Below, piece after piece: positions 35,939 to 45,212 of a stretch of 64,000 bases of DNA (position 1 is its first letter; every line of letters begins with the position of its first letter). The position numbers and the translations under genes were made by a program. A model generated the notes under the pieces. The model was not told where the DNA came from, ran no database searches, and saw nothing but the letters and a program-made list of their open reading frames with translations. The stretch covers positions 36,619 through 100,618 of the forward strand of contig NZ_JAUDCO010000007.1 of assembly GCF_030373545.1 (NCBI RefSeq), given 5' to 3'. This stretch comes from Collinsella tanakaei (GTDB lineage Bacteria > Actinomycetota > Coriobacteriia > Coriobacteriales > Coriobacteriaceae).

Positions 35939-36949
35939 ATGGAATATCCGGTTTTCGATCTGCACTGCGATACGGCCGACCGCCTGGCATGGCCGCGCAT
36001 CGATGCCGAAATCAGGCGCATCGCCGGCAACGAACTCTATGATCCCGACGGATGCGACCCGACGCCCTACACCGAGCTCGCCTCCAACGGCTGCCATATC
36101 TCACTCGATGCGATGGGCGCCATCCCGTGGGGCCAGTGCTTCGCCTGCTTTGTATATGACGAGTTCACGCCCGAGCTGTCCCAGCGTTTCTTCGACGAGG
36201 TCATGGATCACCTCGAGCACGAGGTTGCCGCCAACGAGGACCGCATCTCCTTTGCCGTCCACGCGTCGCAGATCCGTCCCGCTCTTGAGCACGGCAAGCA
36301 CGTTGCCGTCCGGACGGTGGAAAACGCGCGCTTCTTCGCACTCGGTCACGACGCCGTCGCTCAGACGGCCGAGCGCGGCGTCCTCATGGCGTCGCTGAGC
36401 TGGAACGCACGAGGACCGCTCGCCAGTGGATGTGATGCCCCCGAGTCTGGCATCACGCCCGCGGGCGCCGATGCGATCCGTGCGATGGAGGACGAGCGCA
36501 TGATCCTCGATGTCTCGCATCTCAACGACGTGTGCTTCGCCGACGTCGTCCGCCTGGCAACGCGCCCGTTCGTGGCGAGCCACTCCAACAGCCGCGCCGT
36601 CTGCGGGCATCCGCGCAACCTCACCGATGCGCAGTTCGTCGAGATCCGTGATCGCGGTGGCCTGGTCGGCCTCAACTACTGCCCCGACTTCCTGCGCGAC
36701 GACGCCCAGGCGGTACCGCCCACCGAGGACGACCTGTGCCGCCACATCGAGCACTGGCTCGATATGGACGGTGAGGACGTCGTAGCGCTCGGAAGCGATT
36801 TCGACGGCACCGACCTGCCCGCGTGCATCTCGTCGGCCGCCAAGATGCCGCAGCTGCAGGATGTGTTCGTGCGCCGCTTCGGCGCCGACATCACCCGCAA
36901 GCTGTGCTACGACAACGCCGTGACGTTCTTCGAGCGCTGGGGACGTTAG
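35939..36949 (+). CDS. Membrane dipeptidase family (peptidase M19)
   Basis: The ATG at 35939 follows AAGGAG and gives 336 residues. Zinc-binding motifs are visible: the H-x-D pair in FDLHCDTADRL, Glu in the region RTVENARFF, and SHSNSRAVCGHPRNL with GLNYCPDFL, then GSDFDGTDLP. Family members hydrolyse dipeptides, including some with D-residues. No signal peptide is seen, so it is probably cytoplasmic and could process peptides brought in by importers such as the one at 2.7-8.4 kb. Ends at a bidirectional terminator shared with serS. Confidence 0.9.
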   Translation: MEYPVFDLHCDTADRLAWPRIDAEIRRIAGNELYDPDGCDPTPYTELASNGCHISLDAMGAIPWGQCFACFVYDEFTPELSQRFFDEVMDHLEHEVAANEDRISFAVHASQIRPALEHGKHVAVRTVENARFFALGHDAVAQTAERGVLMASLSWNARGPLASGCDAPESGITPAGADAIRAMEDERMILDVSHLNDVCFADVVRLATRPFVASHSNSRAVCGHPRNLTDAQFVEIRDRGGLVGLNYCPDFLRDDAQAVPPTEDDLCRHIEHWLDMDGEDVVALGSDFDGTDLPACISSAAKMPQLQDVFVRRFGADITRKLCYDNAVTFFERWGR

Positions 36950-37000
36950 CTGCTCCGACAAGCCCCCGCCGAGCACCCTTCCCTTCATCCAGACACACAG

Positions 37001-37036
37001 AAAGCGGCGGCCGGTACGAAACCGGCCGCCGCTTCT
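37001..37036. terminator. Bidirectional terminator
   Basis: AAGCGGCGGCCGG pairs perfectly with CCGGCCGCCGCTT around a TACGAAA loop, between the convergent dipeptidase and serS genes. Confidence 0.85.
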
Positions 37037-37059
37037 CATACAGCAGATGTCGCGTTTTC

Positions 37060-38352
37060 CTATGCGCGCGGCTCGATGCGCTCGCGTCCGCCCATGTAGG
37101 GACGCAGCACCTCGGGGATGGTGATGGAGCCGTCAGGGTTCTGGTAGTTCTCCATGATGGCGGCCATGGTGCGACCGGTGGGCAGGCCGGAGCCGTTCAG
37201 CGTGTGCACGAAGCGCGTGCCCTTGAAATGCTCGGGGTCGCGGTACTTGATGTTTGCGCGACGCGCCTGGAAGTCACCGCAGTTGGAGCACGAGGAAATC
37301 TCCTTGTAGCTGTTGTAGCTCGGCAGCCACACCTCGATATCGTAGGTCTGGCGCGCCGAGAAGCCTAGGTCGCCCGTGCACAGGCTGATCACGCGGTAGG
37401 GCAGCTCGAGCAGCTGCAGGATGTGCTCGGCCTCGGCGACCATGGACTCGAGCTCGTCGTCGGAGGTCTCCGGCGTGGCGAACTTCACCATCTCGACCTT
37501 GGTGAACTGGTGCTGGCGGATGATGCCGCGCGTATCGCGGCCGGCAGAGCCCGCCTCCTCGCGGAAACACGGCGTGCCCGCGGTGTACCACAGCGGCAGG
37601 TCGGCGGCGTCGAGCACCTCGCCGGCGTGCAGGTTGGTGAGCACGACCTCGGCGGTGGGGATCAGGAACTGATCGTCGCCCACGTGATAGGCGTCGTCCT
37701 CGAACTTGGGCAGCTGGCCCGTGCCGTACATGATCTCGCGGTTCACGACCACCGGCGGAATGAACTCGCGGAAGCCCGCGGCAAGATGCGTGTTGAGGAA
37801 GAAGCTCTCGAGCGCGCGGTCGAGCGTCGCGCCGTCACCCGACAGCACGGTGAAGCGGCCGCCGGACAGCTTGGCGCCGCGCTCGAAATCGAGGATGCCC
37901 AGGTCGGTGCCCAGGTCCCAGTGCGGCTTGGCCTCGAAGCCCTCGGCAGCGAAATCGCGCGGGGTGCCCCAGCGACGGCGCTCGGGGTTCTCGGTCTCGT
38001 CCACGCCCACCGGCGTGGCCTCGTAGGGCAGGTTGGGCAGATGCGCCATGAAGTCGGTGAGCTGAGCCTCGAGGTCCGAACGACGGGATGCAAGACCGTC
38101 GATCTTTTCGTTGACCTCGCGCACGGCCTCCTTGGCGGCCTCGGCCTCGTCGCGCTTGCCCTCGCGCATGAGGACGCCGATCTTCTTGGACTCGGCGTTG
38201 CGCGTGGCCTGCAGCTCCTCGACCTCGGTGATCACAGCGCGGCGCTCGTCGTCGAGCGCGAAGAACTTCTCGCGATCCCACGAGGTCTGACGATTTGCCA
38301 TGGCGGTATCGATCGCGTCGGGATTCTCGCGAACGTACTTAATGTCAAGCAT
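37060..38352 (-). CDS. serS: Seryl-tRNA synthetase
   Basis: The ATG at 38352 lies behind GGAGG and gives 430 residues. The N-terminal long coiled-coil arm that contacts the tRNA-Ser variable arm covers about 25-110. Class II motif 2 is seen in [16 protein letters not shown] and motif 3 near [19 protein letters not shown]; the end is [15 protein letters not shown]. It charges tRNA-Ser (and tRNA-Sec where present). Confidence 0.97.
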   Translation of the reverse strand: MLDIKYVRENPDAIDTAMANRQTSWDREKFFALDDERRAVITEVEELQATRNAESKKIGVLMREGKRDEAEAAKEAVREVNEKIDGLASRRSDLEAQLTDFMAHLPNLPYEATPVGVDETENPERRRWGTPRDFAAEGFEAKPHWDLGTDLGILDFERGAKLSGGRFTVLSGDGATLDRALESFFLNTHLAAGFREFIPPVVVNREIMYGTGQLPKFEDDAYHVGDDQFLIPTAEVVLTNLHAGEVLDAADLPLWYTAGTPCFREEAGSAGRDTRGIIRQHQFTKVEMVKFATPETSDDELESMVAEAEHILQLLELPYRVISLCTGDLGFSARQTYDIEVWLPSYNSYKEISSCSNCGDFQARRANIKYRDPEHFKGTRFVHTLNGSGLPTGRTMAAIMENYQNPDGSITIPEVLRPYMGGRERIEPRA

Positions 38353-38482
38353 GGTACCTCCGGTTGCTGCGCCCCCGTCCGCATGCGCTTGATGTGCAAT
38401 TGGGACGAGCGGCATGACTGTGCTTTCGCCAGTATATACTTGTGAGAGTTTTTCCTAGACCGAGAAGGCGAGAAGGCATCAC

Positions 38483-38653
38483 ATGGACGCGTTTTTTTCC
38501 TTTTTGTTTGGCACCCGTGAGGGCGTTGCCGTGCTCTTCATAGCGGGCGTCGCCATCTTTGCGATCGTCGCGTTCGTGCTCGAGAAGCGCACGCACAAGA
38601 TCTATGTCGACCGCGGACCGAGCGAGGACGGCGACGACGACTTCTGGGGCTAG
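38483..38653 (+). CDS. 56-residue single-pass membrane protein
   Basis: An ATG at 38483 behind GAGAAGG opens a 56-codon frame. The protein has a hydrophobic helix (about 12-32, AVLFIAGVAIFAIVAFVLE), a basic junction (KRTHK) and an acidic aromatic end (SEDGDDDFWG). A shared TATATAC-like -10 region (38435-38441) lies between it and divergent serS. The coding look, ribosome site and following terminator support a real gene; the function is unknown. Confidence 0.65.
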   Translation: MDAFFSFLFGTREGVAVLFIAGVAIFAIVAFVLEKRTHKIYVDRGPSEDGDDDFWG

Positions 38654-38691
38654 GGACGGCAGCCGGAGGGCCGGCATCGCGCGCACGCATC

Positions 38692-38728
38692 CGAAGGGCG
38701 GCACCGCTGGGCGGGGCCGCCCTTCGTC
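38692..38728 (+). terminator. Hairpin downstream of the 56-residue gene
   Basis: CGAAGGGCGG pairs with CCGCCCTTCG around a GC-rich loop, about 40 bases past the stop codon. Confidence 0.6.
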
Positions 38729-38745
38729 GTCAGAGGAGATCGTGA

Positions 38746-38848
38746 AAGAGGGCGCTGCTGCTGGTGAGCCACGACCGCGCGTTCCTGCGAGCCTGCACCT
38801 CGGGCGTCTGGGACGTCCGCGACGGACGGGTCGCGTGCCATGCGTGAC
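38746..38848 (+). pseudogene. C-terminal fragment of an ABC-F ATPase
   Basis: The frame reads ALLLVSHDRAFLRACTSGVW then DVRDGRVACHA and a stop, closely matching the last 30 residues of the ABC-F protein at 48446-49924 (LLLVSHDHAFLDACTS and WEVRDG). An in-frame stop lies just upstream (38743) and no other part of the gene is present, so this is a decayed or truncated copy. Confidence 0.7.
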
Positions 38849-38900
38849 GCGCGCGGGCACCGATCCGCCCGGACTCCCGTCACCTTGCGCACGCATGGGT

Positions 38901-39008
38901 TGCAACGACCCCGGTCCATGAGTTGAAACGACCCCGTCCCCAAATGACCCAAATGAACCGAAACGACTCCGTCCCCAAATTCACCAGAAACGAACCCGTC
39001 CCCAACCG
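38901..39008. repeat. Tandem GAAACGACCCCGTCCCC units
   Basis: About four degenerate units of the form GAAACGAMCCCGTCCCCAA are spaced irregularly (near 38902, 38925, 38960, 38988), separated by short linkers such as ATGACCCAAATGAACC. A reverse-oriented related unit occurs near 63924-63941 at the right end of the window. Confidence 0.7.
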
Positions 39009-39013
39009 ACCCA

Positions 39014-40264
39014 TCAGATCCCGGGGTAGAGCGGATGGGCCGCGAGGAGCTCGGCCACCCGGGCGCGCACCGCGTCGAGCGCCGCGGCGTCGCCCGCATG
39101 GAACACGACGCGCGCGATCAGGCCGCCGATCTCGCGGAACTCGTCCGCGGTGAAGCCGCGCGTCGTGGCCGCCGCCGACCCCACGCGGATCCCGCTCGTG
39201 ACGAAGGGCGACCGCGGCTCGCCGGGGATCGCGTTCTTGTTCACCGTGATGCCCACGTCCTCGAGCAGGCGCTCGGCGTCCTTTCCCGTCACATCCGCGG
39301 GCGTGAGGTCCACCAGGCACAGATGGTTGTCCGTCCCGCCGGAGACCAGGCGGAGCCCGCCCTCGGCAAGCCCCTCCCCCAGCGCCGCGGCGTTCTCCAC
39401 CACATGCTCTATATATGTTGCGAACCCGGGCGTCAGCGCCTCGCCGAACGCGGCCGCCTTGCCGGCGATCACGTGCATGAGCGGGCCGCCCTGGGTCCCG
39501 GGGAACACCGCCTTGTCGATGGCCCGCGCCAGGCCCTCGTCGTCCGTCAAGATGAAGCCCCCGCGCGGGCCGCGGAGGGTCTTATGGCTCGTCGAGGTCA
39601 CGACATCCGCCACGCCCACCGGCGAGGGGTGCGCGCCCGTCGCCACGAGGCCGGCGATATGGGCCATGTCGACCATGAGGCGGGCGCCCACCGCATGGGC
39701 GATATCTGCCAGGCGCTCGAAGTCGATGGTGCGCGGGTAGGCCGAGGCGCCGCCCACGATGAGCGCCGGGCGCTCGGCGCGCGCCAGGCGCTCGAGCGCG
39801 TCGTAGTCGATGGTCTCGGTCTCGAGGTCCAACCCGTAGGGGACGAAACGGTACAGCCTGCCCGAGAAGTTGACCGGGCTGCCGTGCGTCAGGTGCCCGC
39901 CCTGGTCGAGGCTCATGCCGAGCACCGTGTCGCCCGACTCGATGAGCGCCGCGTAGGCGGCGAGGTTGGCGTTCGCGCCCGAATGGGGCTGGACGTTGGC
40001 AAAGGCGCAGCCGTACAGCTCGCAGGCGCGGCTCCGGGCGAGGTCCTCGACCGCGTCGACCCGCTCGCATCCGCCGTAATACCGCCGGCCGGGATAGCCC
40101 TCGGCGTACTTGTTGGTGAGCACGCTGCCGACCGCCTCCATGACGGACGGGCTCGTGAAGTTCTCCGAGGCGATGAGCTCGATGGAGTCGCGCTGGCGCG
40201 CGAGCTCCGCATCGATCATGCCCGAGAGCACGGGGTCGGTTTCCTGGAGCCGTTCGAACGCCAT
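39014..40264 (-). CDS. glyA: Serine hydroxymethyltransferase
   Basis: This 416-residue PLP enzyme interconverts serine and glycine while charging tetrahydrofolate with a one-carbon unit, feeding purine synthesis such as PurH. Visible are [43 protein letters not shown], the PLP lysine in [14 protein letters not shown], and the C-terminal [15 protein letters not shown]. It is preceded by GGAGG. It follows the antiterminator gene on the same strand with a 111-base gap. Confidence 0.96.
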   Translation of the reverse strand: MAFERLQETDPVLSGMIDAELARQRDSIELIASENFTSPSVMEAVGSVLTNKYAEGYPGRRYYGGCERVDAVEDLARSRACELYGCAFANVQPHSGANANLAAYAALIESGDTVLGMSLDQGGHLTHGSPVNFSGRLYRFVPYGLDLETETIDYDALERLARAERPALIVGGASAYPRTIDFERLADIAHAVGARLMVDMAHIAGLVATGAHPSPVGVADVVTSTSHKTLRGPRGGFILTDDEGLARAIDKAVFPGTQGGPLMHVIAGKAAAFGEALTPGFATYIEHVVENAAALGEGLAEGGLRLVSGGTDNHLCLVDLTPADVTGKDAERLLEDVGITVNKNAIPGEPRSPFVTSGIRVGSAAATTRGFTADEFREIGGLIARVVFHAGDAAALDAVRARVAELLAAHPLYPGI

Positions 40265-40375
40265 GGAGCCTCCTTCATCCGGGGTGCGCGGCGGGCGCGC
40301 GGTCCTCCCAGCCTACGCCGGAACGCGGCGGGATACCAGAGGCATTCGACAGCCGGCGCGGAAACCCGCGGCGCC

Positions 40376-41224
40376 TCAGCGGGCGGCGGACTCCCCGACG
40401 ACGCGCGCGATGTGCATGGCGAGGTAACCGACCTCGAGCTCGCTCACCGGCTCGCCGAAGCGCTGCTCCATCTCGGCGCACACGGCCGCCGCGGCGCGGT
40501 AGCTCTCGGGCGCGCTCGCCCGGATGGTGCCGTTCACGTCGATGCTCAACCGCTCGCCGCGCAGGATGCGCGTCGCCATGTACTTCACATGGGTCATGAG
40601 GCGGTTGTAATCGTAGGAGGCGACATCGATCGAGCTGCCGGTGATGCGCTCGACCGCGTCGATGCACGCGCGCGTGAGCTGCGCCACCTCCATGGCCTGG
40701 CTCACATGGACCGCATCGAGGGAGGAGTGGACGTGCAGCGCCACGAGCCCCATCTCGTCATCGCCCAGATGCACGCCGAGCGCGCGCTCGAGCGCCTCGA
40801 CGCCGCGGCGGGCCACCTCGAACTCCCGGGGGAACAGCGCGCGGATGTCCTCGGTGAGCGGGTTCGCCAGCGCACCGCCCTCGCGGGCCCGCGCGACCGC
40901 GAAGGCGAGGTGGTCGGCGAGCGGCAGCAGCATCTTGGGGTCGACGGCGCCGAACGCGGCGCGCACGTCCTCGCAGATCCCCTCGGCCGCGTCGAGCACC
41001 GCCGGGTCGATCCGCTCGACGAGCTCGCGCGTCGTCCCCCGGCCCTCGGCGGGCTGGGAGAGCAGGTAGAACTGCACCTCGCCCGGTTCCCCCAAGGCCT
41101 CGGCGCGCTCGCCCGGACGCCGACCGAACCCCACGCCGCGCCCCACCGCCAGGTACTCGCGCCCGTCCTCCGTGTTGAAAGCGAGCAGCGCGTTGTGGTT
41201 GAGCGGCTTGGTGACTCGGTACAT
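40376..41224 (-). CDS. BglG-family antiterminator (GlcT-like)
   Basis: The ATG at 41224 follows AGAAGGGGTG and gives 282 residues. The N-terminal RNA-binding CAT domain (NHNALLAFNTEDGREYLAVG, RGVGFGRRPGE) is followed by two PRD domains, each with conserved His residues (LADHLAF and ALHVHSS; LMTHVKYM and YLAMHIARV) that PTS proteins phosphorylate. It probably binds the RAT element upstream of ptsG (43673-43701) and prevents termination when glucose is present. It lies 109 bases downstream of ptsG on the same strand, rather than upstream as glcT does in Bacillus. Confidence 0.88.
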   Translation of the reverse strand: MYRVTKPLNHNALLAFNTEDGREYLAVGRGVGFGRRPGERAEALGEPGEVQFYLLSQPAEGRGTTRELVERIDPAVLDAAEGICEDVRAAFGAVDPKMLLPLADHLAFAVARAREGGALANPLTEDIRALFPREFEVARRGVEALERALGVHLGDDEMGLVALHVHSSLDAVHVSQAMEVAQLTRACIDAVERITGSSIDVASYDYNRLMTHVKYMATRILRGERLSIDVNGTIRASAPESYRAAAAVCAEMEQRFGEPVSELEVGYLAMHIARVVGESAAR

Positions 41225-41332
41225 GGGCGCACCCCTTCTGCGGTCCTCAGGGTCTGGGCGGACGGTAAGGCGCCCGCCGGACGGTCGCTCATGCGCATCC
41301 GGCGGGCGCGGGCACACGGTCGGCGCGCGGGC

Positions 41333-43483
41333 CTACGACTCGAACACGTCGACGGCGAGCAGGTCGTCTCCCGGCTCCACGCGGCCGAACGCCAGCTGGC
41401 GCACCGCGCGGTCGGAGCCCATGTCGGTGACGAGCACCGGCGTGGAGATGCTGGGCGCATGGCCGCGGATGAAGTCCAGGTCGAACGTCAACAGTGTATC
41501 ACCGCACTTGACCTCGTCGCCCTGCCCGACGTGAGCGGTGAAGCCCTCGCCGCCGAGCTTGACGGTGTCGATGCCCACGTGGCAGAGCACCCCCGTGCCG
41601 TCCGGCAGCTCGAGGCCCACGGCGTGCTTGGTCTCGAACACGAAGGCGACCTTGGCATCGCAGGGGGCCACGAGCTCGCCGACCGCCGGGACCACGCAGG
41701 CGCCGTCGCCCATCATCTTCTCGGCGAAGACCTGGTCGGGGCAGGCGGTGATGGAGAGGGCCTCGCCCGCGAGCGGGCTCTTCAGCACGATGGTACGCAC
41801 CGGCTCGCGCTTCTCGGCGGGCGCGTCGGCACCGGCCGCGGGGGCGTCGGCCTCGGGAGCCGCCGGGGTCTCGGCGGGCAGGGCGGTGAGATACGCCTCG
41901 AGGTTCGTCTTGATGACGTTCACCTGCGGGCCGTACACCACCTGCACGCCCTCGCCGCGACGGATCACGCCCGCGGCGCCGCTGGCCTTGAGCAGGCCCT
42001 CGTCGACCTTGCCGCCGTCATGCACGGTCACGCGCAGGCGGGTGGCGCAGCAGTCCACGTCGCGGATGTTGGCCGCGCCGCCCAGACCCGCGGCGATCTG
42101 GGCCGAGCGCTCGTCGTCGGCGGAGCCGGCGGGCGCGCCGTCGGCGGAGGCGCCCTCCTTGCGGGCGTTGTAATCGGCCTTGGTGTAGAGCTTCGTCTCG
42201 GCGTCGCCCTCCTCGCGGCCGGGCGTCTTGAAGTCGAACCTCTTGATCAGGAAGGTGAAAAGCAGGTAGTAGACGGCGAAGAACGCGAGGCCCAGCGGGA
42301 TGATGAGCAGCCAGCTCGTCTTGTCGTTGCCCTGCAGGATACCGAACATGAACAGGTCGAGGAAGCCGCCGGAGAAGGTCAGGCCCACGGTGATGTTCAG
42401 GATGGAGCACAGCATGTAGGCGAGGCCCGCGAACACCGCGGAAATGCCGAACAACACGGGGGCCACGAAGAGGAAGGAGAACTCGAGCGGCTCGGTGATG
42501 CCGGTCAGGATCGAGGTGAGCGCCGCGGAGAGCAGCAGGCCGCCCACGGCCTTCTTGCGCTCGGGGCGGGCGCAGCGATACATGGCGAGCGCGGCGCCCG
42601 GGAAGGCAAAGATGTACAGGACGAACTCACCGGTGAAGCACCAGGTGCCAGCGGTCGAGAAATGGGTGACGGTCGGGTCGGCGAGCTGGGCGAAGAAGAT
42701 GTTCTGGGCGCCGTAGACCATCTGGCCGGCGACCTCCATGGAGCCTCCCACCGCGGTCTGCCAGAACGGCAGGTAGAACACGTGATGCAGGCCGAAGGGG
42801 ATGAGCAGGCGCTTGATCATGCCGAACAGGAACACGCCCACGGGGCCGGCGCTGGCCACCGCGTAGCCGAGCGCGTTGATGCCGTCTTGGACGGGCTGCC
42901 ATACGAAGAACATGGCGATGCCCACGAAGGTGAAGACCACGGTGGAGATGATGGGCACGAACCGCGACCCGCCGAAGAACGACAGGGCCTGCGGGAGCTG
43001 GATCTTGTAGAAGCGGTTGTGCAGCGCCGAGGTCCCGAGGCCGACGATGATGCCGCCGAAGGCGCCCATCTGCAGCGAGGTGATGCCGAGCACGCTCGCC
43101 GTGGCGCCGTCGATGAACTGGTCCACGCCGCCGGTCACGTCGATCATGGCGGAGATGGCCGAATGCATGACGAGGAACGCCACCGCGGCCGAGAGCGCCG
43201 CGACCTCCTTCTCGGCGCGGGCCATGCCGATGGCCACGCCCACGGCGAAGATGAGCGGCAGGTTGTCGAAGATCACGCCGCCGCACGCGGACAGGACGGT
43301 GAAGACGTCCCATGCGACGGTGCCCGGGCCCATGACCCCGAGCAGGTTGTAGGTCGCGAGCGTCGTCTCGTTCGTGAACGAGCTGCCCAGGCCCATGAGC
43401 AGGCCCGCTACGGGCAGAACCGCGATGGGGAGCATGAAGCTGCGCCCCACGCGCTGAAGGATGCCGAAGATCTTGTCCTTCAT
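41333..43483 (-). CDS. ptsG: Glucose-type PTS transporter EIICBA
   Basis: This 716-residue protein has all three PTS domains. EIIC (about 1-420) opens FMLPIAVLPVAGLLMGLG and has FDNLPLIFAVGVAIG, IPFGLHHVFYLPFW and GITEPLEFSFLF. EIIB (about 460-540) has the phospho-Cys in CCATRLRVTV. EIIA (about 570-716) has the active His in CHVGIDTVKL. An Ala/Pro linker joins EIIB and EIIA. It imports and phosphorylates glucose (or a close relative such as N-acetylglucosamine or maltose; similarity to PtsG favours glucose). Its 342-base leader region contains a RAT and overlapping terminator. Confidence 0.9.
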   Translation of the reverse strand: MKDKIFGILQRVGRSFMLPIAVLPVAGLLMGLGSSFTNETTLATYNLLGVMGPGTVAWDVFTVLSACGGVIFDNLPLIFAVGVAIGMARAEKEVAALSAAVAFLVMHSAISAMIDVTGGVDQFIDGATASVLGITSLQMGAFGGIIVGLGTSALHNRFYKIQLPQALSFFGGSRFVPIISTVVFTFVGIAMFFVWQPVQDGINALGYAVASAGPVGVFLFGMIKRLLIPFGLHHVFYLPFWQTAVGGSMEVAGQMVYGAQNIFFAQLADPTVTHFSTAGTWCFTGEFVLYIFAFPGAALAMYRCARPERKKAVGGLLLSAALTSILTGITEPLEFSFLFVAPVLFGISAVFAGLAYMLCSILNITVGLTFSGGFLDLFMFGILQGNDKTSWLLIIPLGLAFFAVYYLLFTFLIKRFDFKTPGREEGDAETKLYTKADYNARKEGASADGAPAGSADDERSAQIAAGLGGAANIRDVDCCATRLRVTVHDGGKVDEGLLKASGAAGVIRRGEGVQVVYGPQVNVIKTNLEAYLTALPAETPAAPEADAPAAGADAPAEKREPVRTIVLKSPLAGEALSITACPDQVFAEKMMGDGACVVPAVGELVAPCDAKVAFVFETKHAVGLELPDGTGVLCHVGIDTVKLGGEGFTAHVGQGDEVKCGDTLLTFDLDFIRGHAPSISTPVLVTDMGSDRAVRQLAFGRVEPGDDLLAVDVFES

Positions 43484-43616
43484 GTACGCCTCCTAGCGTC
43501 CATGCGCCCTGATGACGGGCGCGGATGATTCCGGGATGACCCGGACCGAACGTCGCTGGCTTGGAGGAGGCGAAAGAGTTGCAAGATGCGCTGGGCGGAA
43601 GCGATATGCCGGCATG

Positions 43617-43681
43617 AAAAAAGCACCGACCGACGACATGTCCGCGACGCTTGCGCCGCCTCGAAAGCCGAAGGTTAGTGC
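43617..43681 (-). terminator. Conditional terminator of ptsG leader
   Basis: On the minus strand GCACTAACC (shared with the RAT 3' end) pairs with GGTCGGTGC (outer four and inner two base pairs), followed directly by TTTTTT at 43617-43622. Because it uses RAT bases, the two structures are mutually exclusive. Confidence 0.75.
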
Positions 43682-43701
43682 CTGCCTACCAGTAACACGC
43701 C
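43673..43701 (-). promoter_or_regulatory. RAT ribonucleic antiterminator
   Basis: On the minus strand the 29-base site contains TGTTACTG, then AGGCAGGCA and ends AACC, the hallmark of BglG/LicT/SacY/GlcT targets. It overlaps the terminator ahead of ptsG. The GlcT-like protein encoded downstream is the natural partner. Confidence 0.8.
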
Positions 43702-43825
43702 TTACGTATGCGATTAGGTGTCATTCTGCCGTGCTCGGATAAACCAACGGAAGAGACAGCACGGCGAACGGCGGAAATTCGGAGGTGAACGGCATCGTAG
43801 CCATTTTGAGTTGCACGCTCGGAAC

Positions 43826-45118
43826 CTACTTTCGCTTCGTGTGCTCGCCGTCCTTTCCCCTGAAAGCAACGAGCTCCAGAAGCAGGGCGAGGACGGCGAA
43901 TGCCGGCCAGGTGCCCGGAACGCCACATGCGGCGATCACTCCTGCACCCGCCGCCGACGCGAGCGCGCCGCCGCCGCGCAGCGAAAGGGATTGGACGGAG
44001 GCCATGCTCGCGCGCTCCTGCGACGGCACGGCGTTGTGCAAGACCGTCTGCTCGATAACGCTTCGCGCGGCGATGCACACGTAGTACAGCGCGTACCCGA
44101 CAACAAAAGGGCCGATGCCGGGGGCTGCCCCGAGGACCAGCAGGCAAAGGGCGGCCGCGGCGTGCAGCAGCAGATAGAGCCTGCATCGACCTCCGTGGCC
44201 CAGCGCCTGCGAGAACGCAGATCCCGCGCGCATCGCCGCGGCACTTCCCGCCGCTGCGGCGACCATGCCCACGCAGTTGACCGGCCCGAGCATCCACACG
44301 CTCCCCGAGCCTGCCAGCTGCTGGAACGAAAGCTGCCAATATGTCTCGACCGTCAGCATGATCACGCCGGCGGACGCCGACAGCACGAGCACCAGCCGGA
44401 CATCCCCGGGCACGGCGAGCAGGCCCCGCATATCCGCCAGCACCTGCCTGGCGCTGTGGTGCGTCGCGGCCCGTCCGCTCTCGTCGGAAGGATAGAGCAG
44501 AAGCGCACCCGCGAGCGCGCAGGCGCTGACAAGCACAACGCACCAGATAAGAAGCACGTAGCGCGCATCGAGCGATGCCAGCAGCCCTCCGGCAAGCGCC
44601 CCGATGCCGCACCCGGCGGACTCGAGCAGGGCGAGCCTTCCGTTCAGCGCATCCAGTGCCGTGCACCGCTCGGTCGCGTCGGTATGTCGCTCCACCGCAC
44701 GATCTATCTCGATCGCCTCGAGCGTACCCGTGCGCGCGGCGAGCGCGAGGCCGCGAAGCGCGCTCGACACCGCGACGACGACGATGCTCGCCGGCAGCAA
44801 CAGCACAAGATGCGCTGCAATCTGCAGGGCCATCGCCCAGCAGAACAGCCTGCGGCGACCCCAGGCATCGGCGGCGATCCCACTCGGCACCTCGCAGACG
44901 GCGGTCACCACCAGCGTGACGCCCATCACGAGCGGAAGCGTCCCCAGCGTCGCACCGCGCGCGAGCAACATGAGCGCAAGCACCGGGGTCTCAAGCCCAA
45001 CACTTGCGTTGAGCAGCAAGAACACCGCGGCGTGTGACCAGGGTAAAACGGGAGTATGAGGGCGTGCCGCTGCTCTGCGCCTCCGGATCCGGCCCTGTCG
45101 TATGCGCTGGTTTTTCAT
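43826..45118 (-). CDS. MFS transporter
   Basis: The ATG at 45118 follows GGAGAGGGG and gives 430 residues. There are about twelve hydrophobic segments with a basic N-terminus (KNQRIRQGRIRRRR). The MFS motif A variant is GIAADAWGRRRLF between helices 2 and 3. It resembles drug-efflux type carriers. It is second in an operon with the ArsR-type regulator 94 bases upstream, suggesting induced export of a toxic compound. Confidence 0.85.
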   Translation of the reverse strand: MKNQRIRQGRIRRRRAAARPHTPVLPWSHAAVFLLLNASVGLETPVLALMLLARGATLGTLPLVMGVTLVVTAVCEVPSGIAADAWGRRRLFCWAMALQIAAHLVLLLPASIVVVAVSSALRGLALAARTGTLEAIEIDRAVERHTDATERCTALDALNGRLALLESAGCGIGALAGGLLASLDARYVLLIWCVVLVSACALAGALLLYPSDESGRAATHHSARQVLADMRGLLAVPGDVRLVLVLSASAGVIMLTVETYWQLSFQQLAGSGSVWMLGPVNCVGMVAAAAGSAAAMRAGSAFSQALGHGGRCRLYLLLHAAAALCLLVLGAAPGIGPFVVGYALYYVCIAARSVIEQTVLHNAVPSQERASMASVQSLSLRGGGALASAAGAGVIAACGVPGTWPAFAVLALLLELVAFRGKDGEHTKRK

Positions 45119-45212
45119 AGCAAACCCCTCTCCGCCCTGCGCGAGGCGCACGGCGCATGGACGAATTGCTCTTTGGTTGATGGTCGGCGCGCCACCTACG
45201 GACGCCCGGAGC

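Larger units (their letters stand above)
43484..43825. other. Leader region of ptsG
   Basis: This gap between the MFS gene stop and ptsG holds, on the minus strand, a likely promoter area (43700-43760), the RAT antiterminator site, its overlapping terminator, and about 110 bases of further leader with two small hairpins (TCCGGG/CCCGGA and GCGCCC/GGGCGC). I see no gene. Confidence 0.6.

Noticed and set aside
38353..38482. T-box riboswitch ahead of serS
   Set aside because: The gap is only 130 bases and shared with a divergent gene; no T-box sequence or terminator is seen.
38901..39008. CRISPR array
   Set aside because: Units are degenerate, of unequal spacing, with no uniform spacers and no cas genes.
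39035..43528. Long plus-strand open frame opposite glyA, the antiterminator and ptsG
   Set aside because: Antisense shadow of three recognisable genes; composition is that of reverse-translated high-GC coding DNA.
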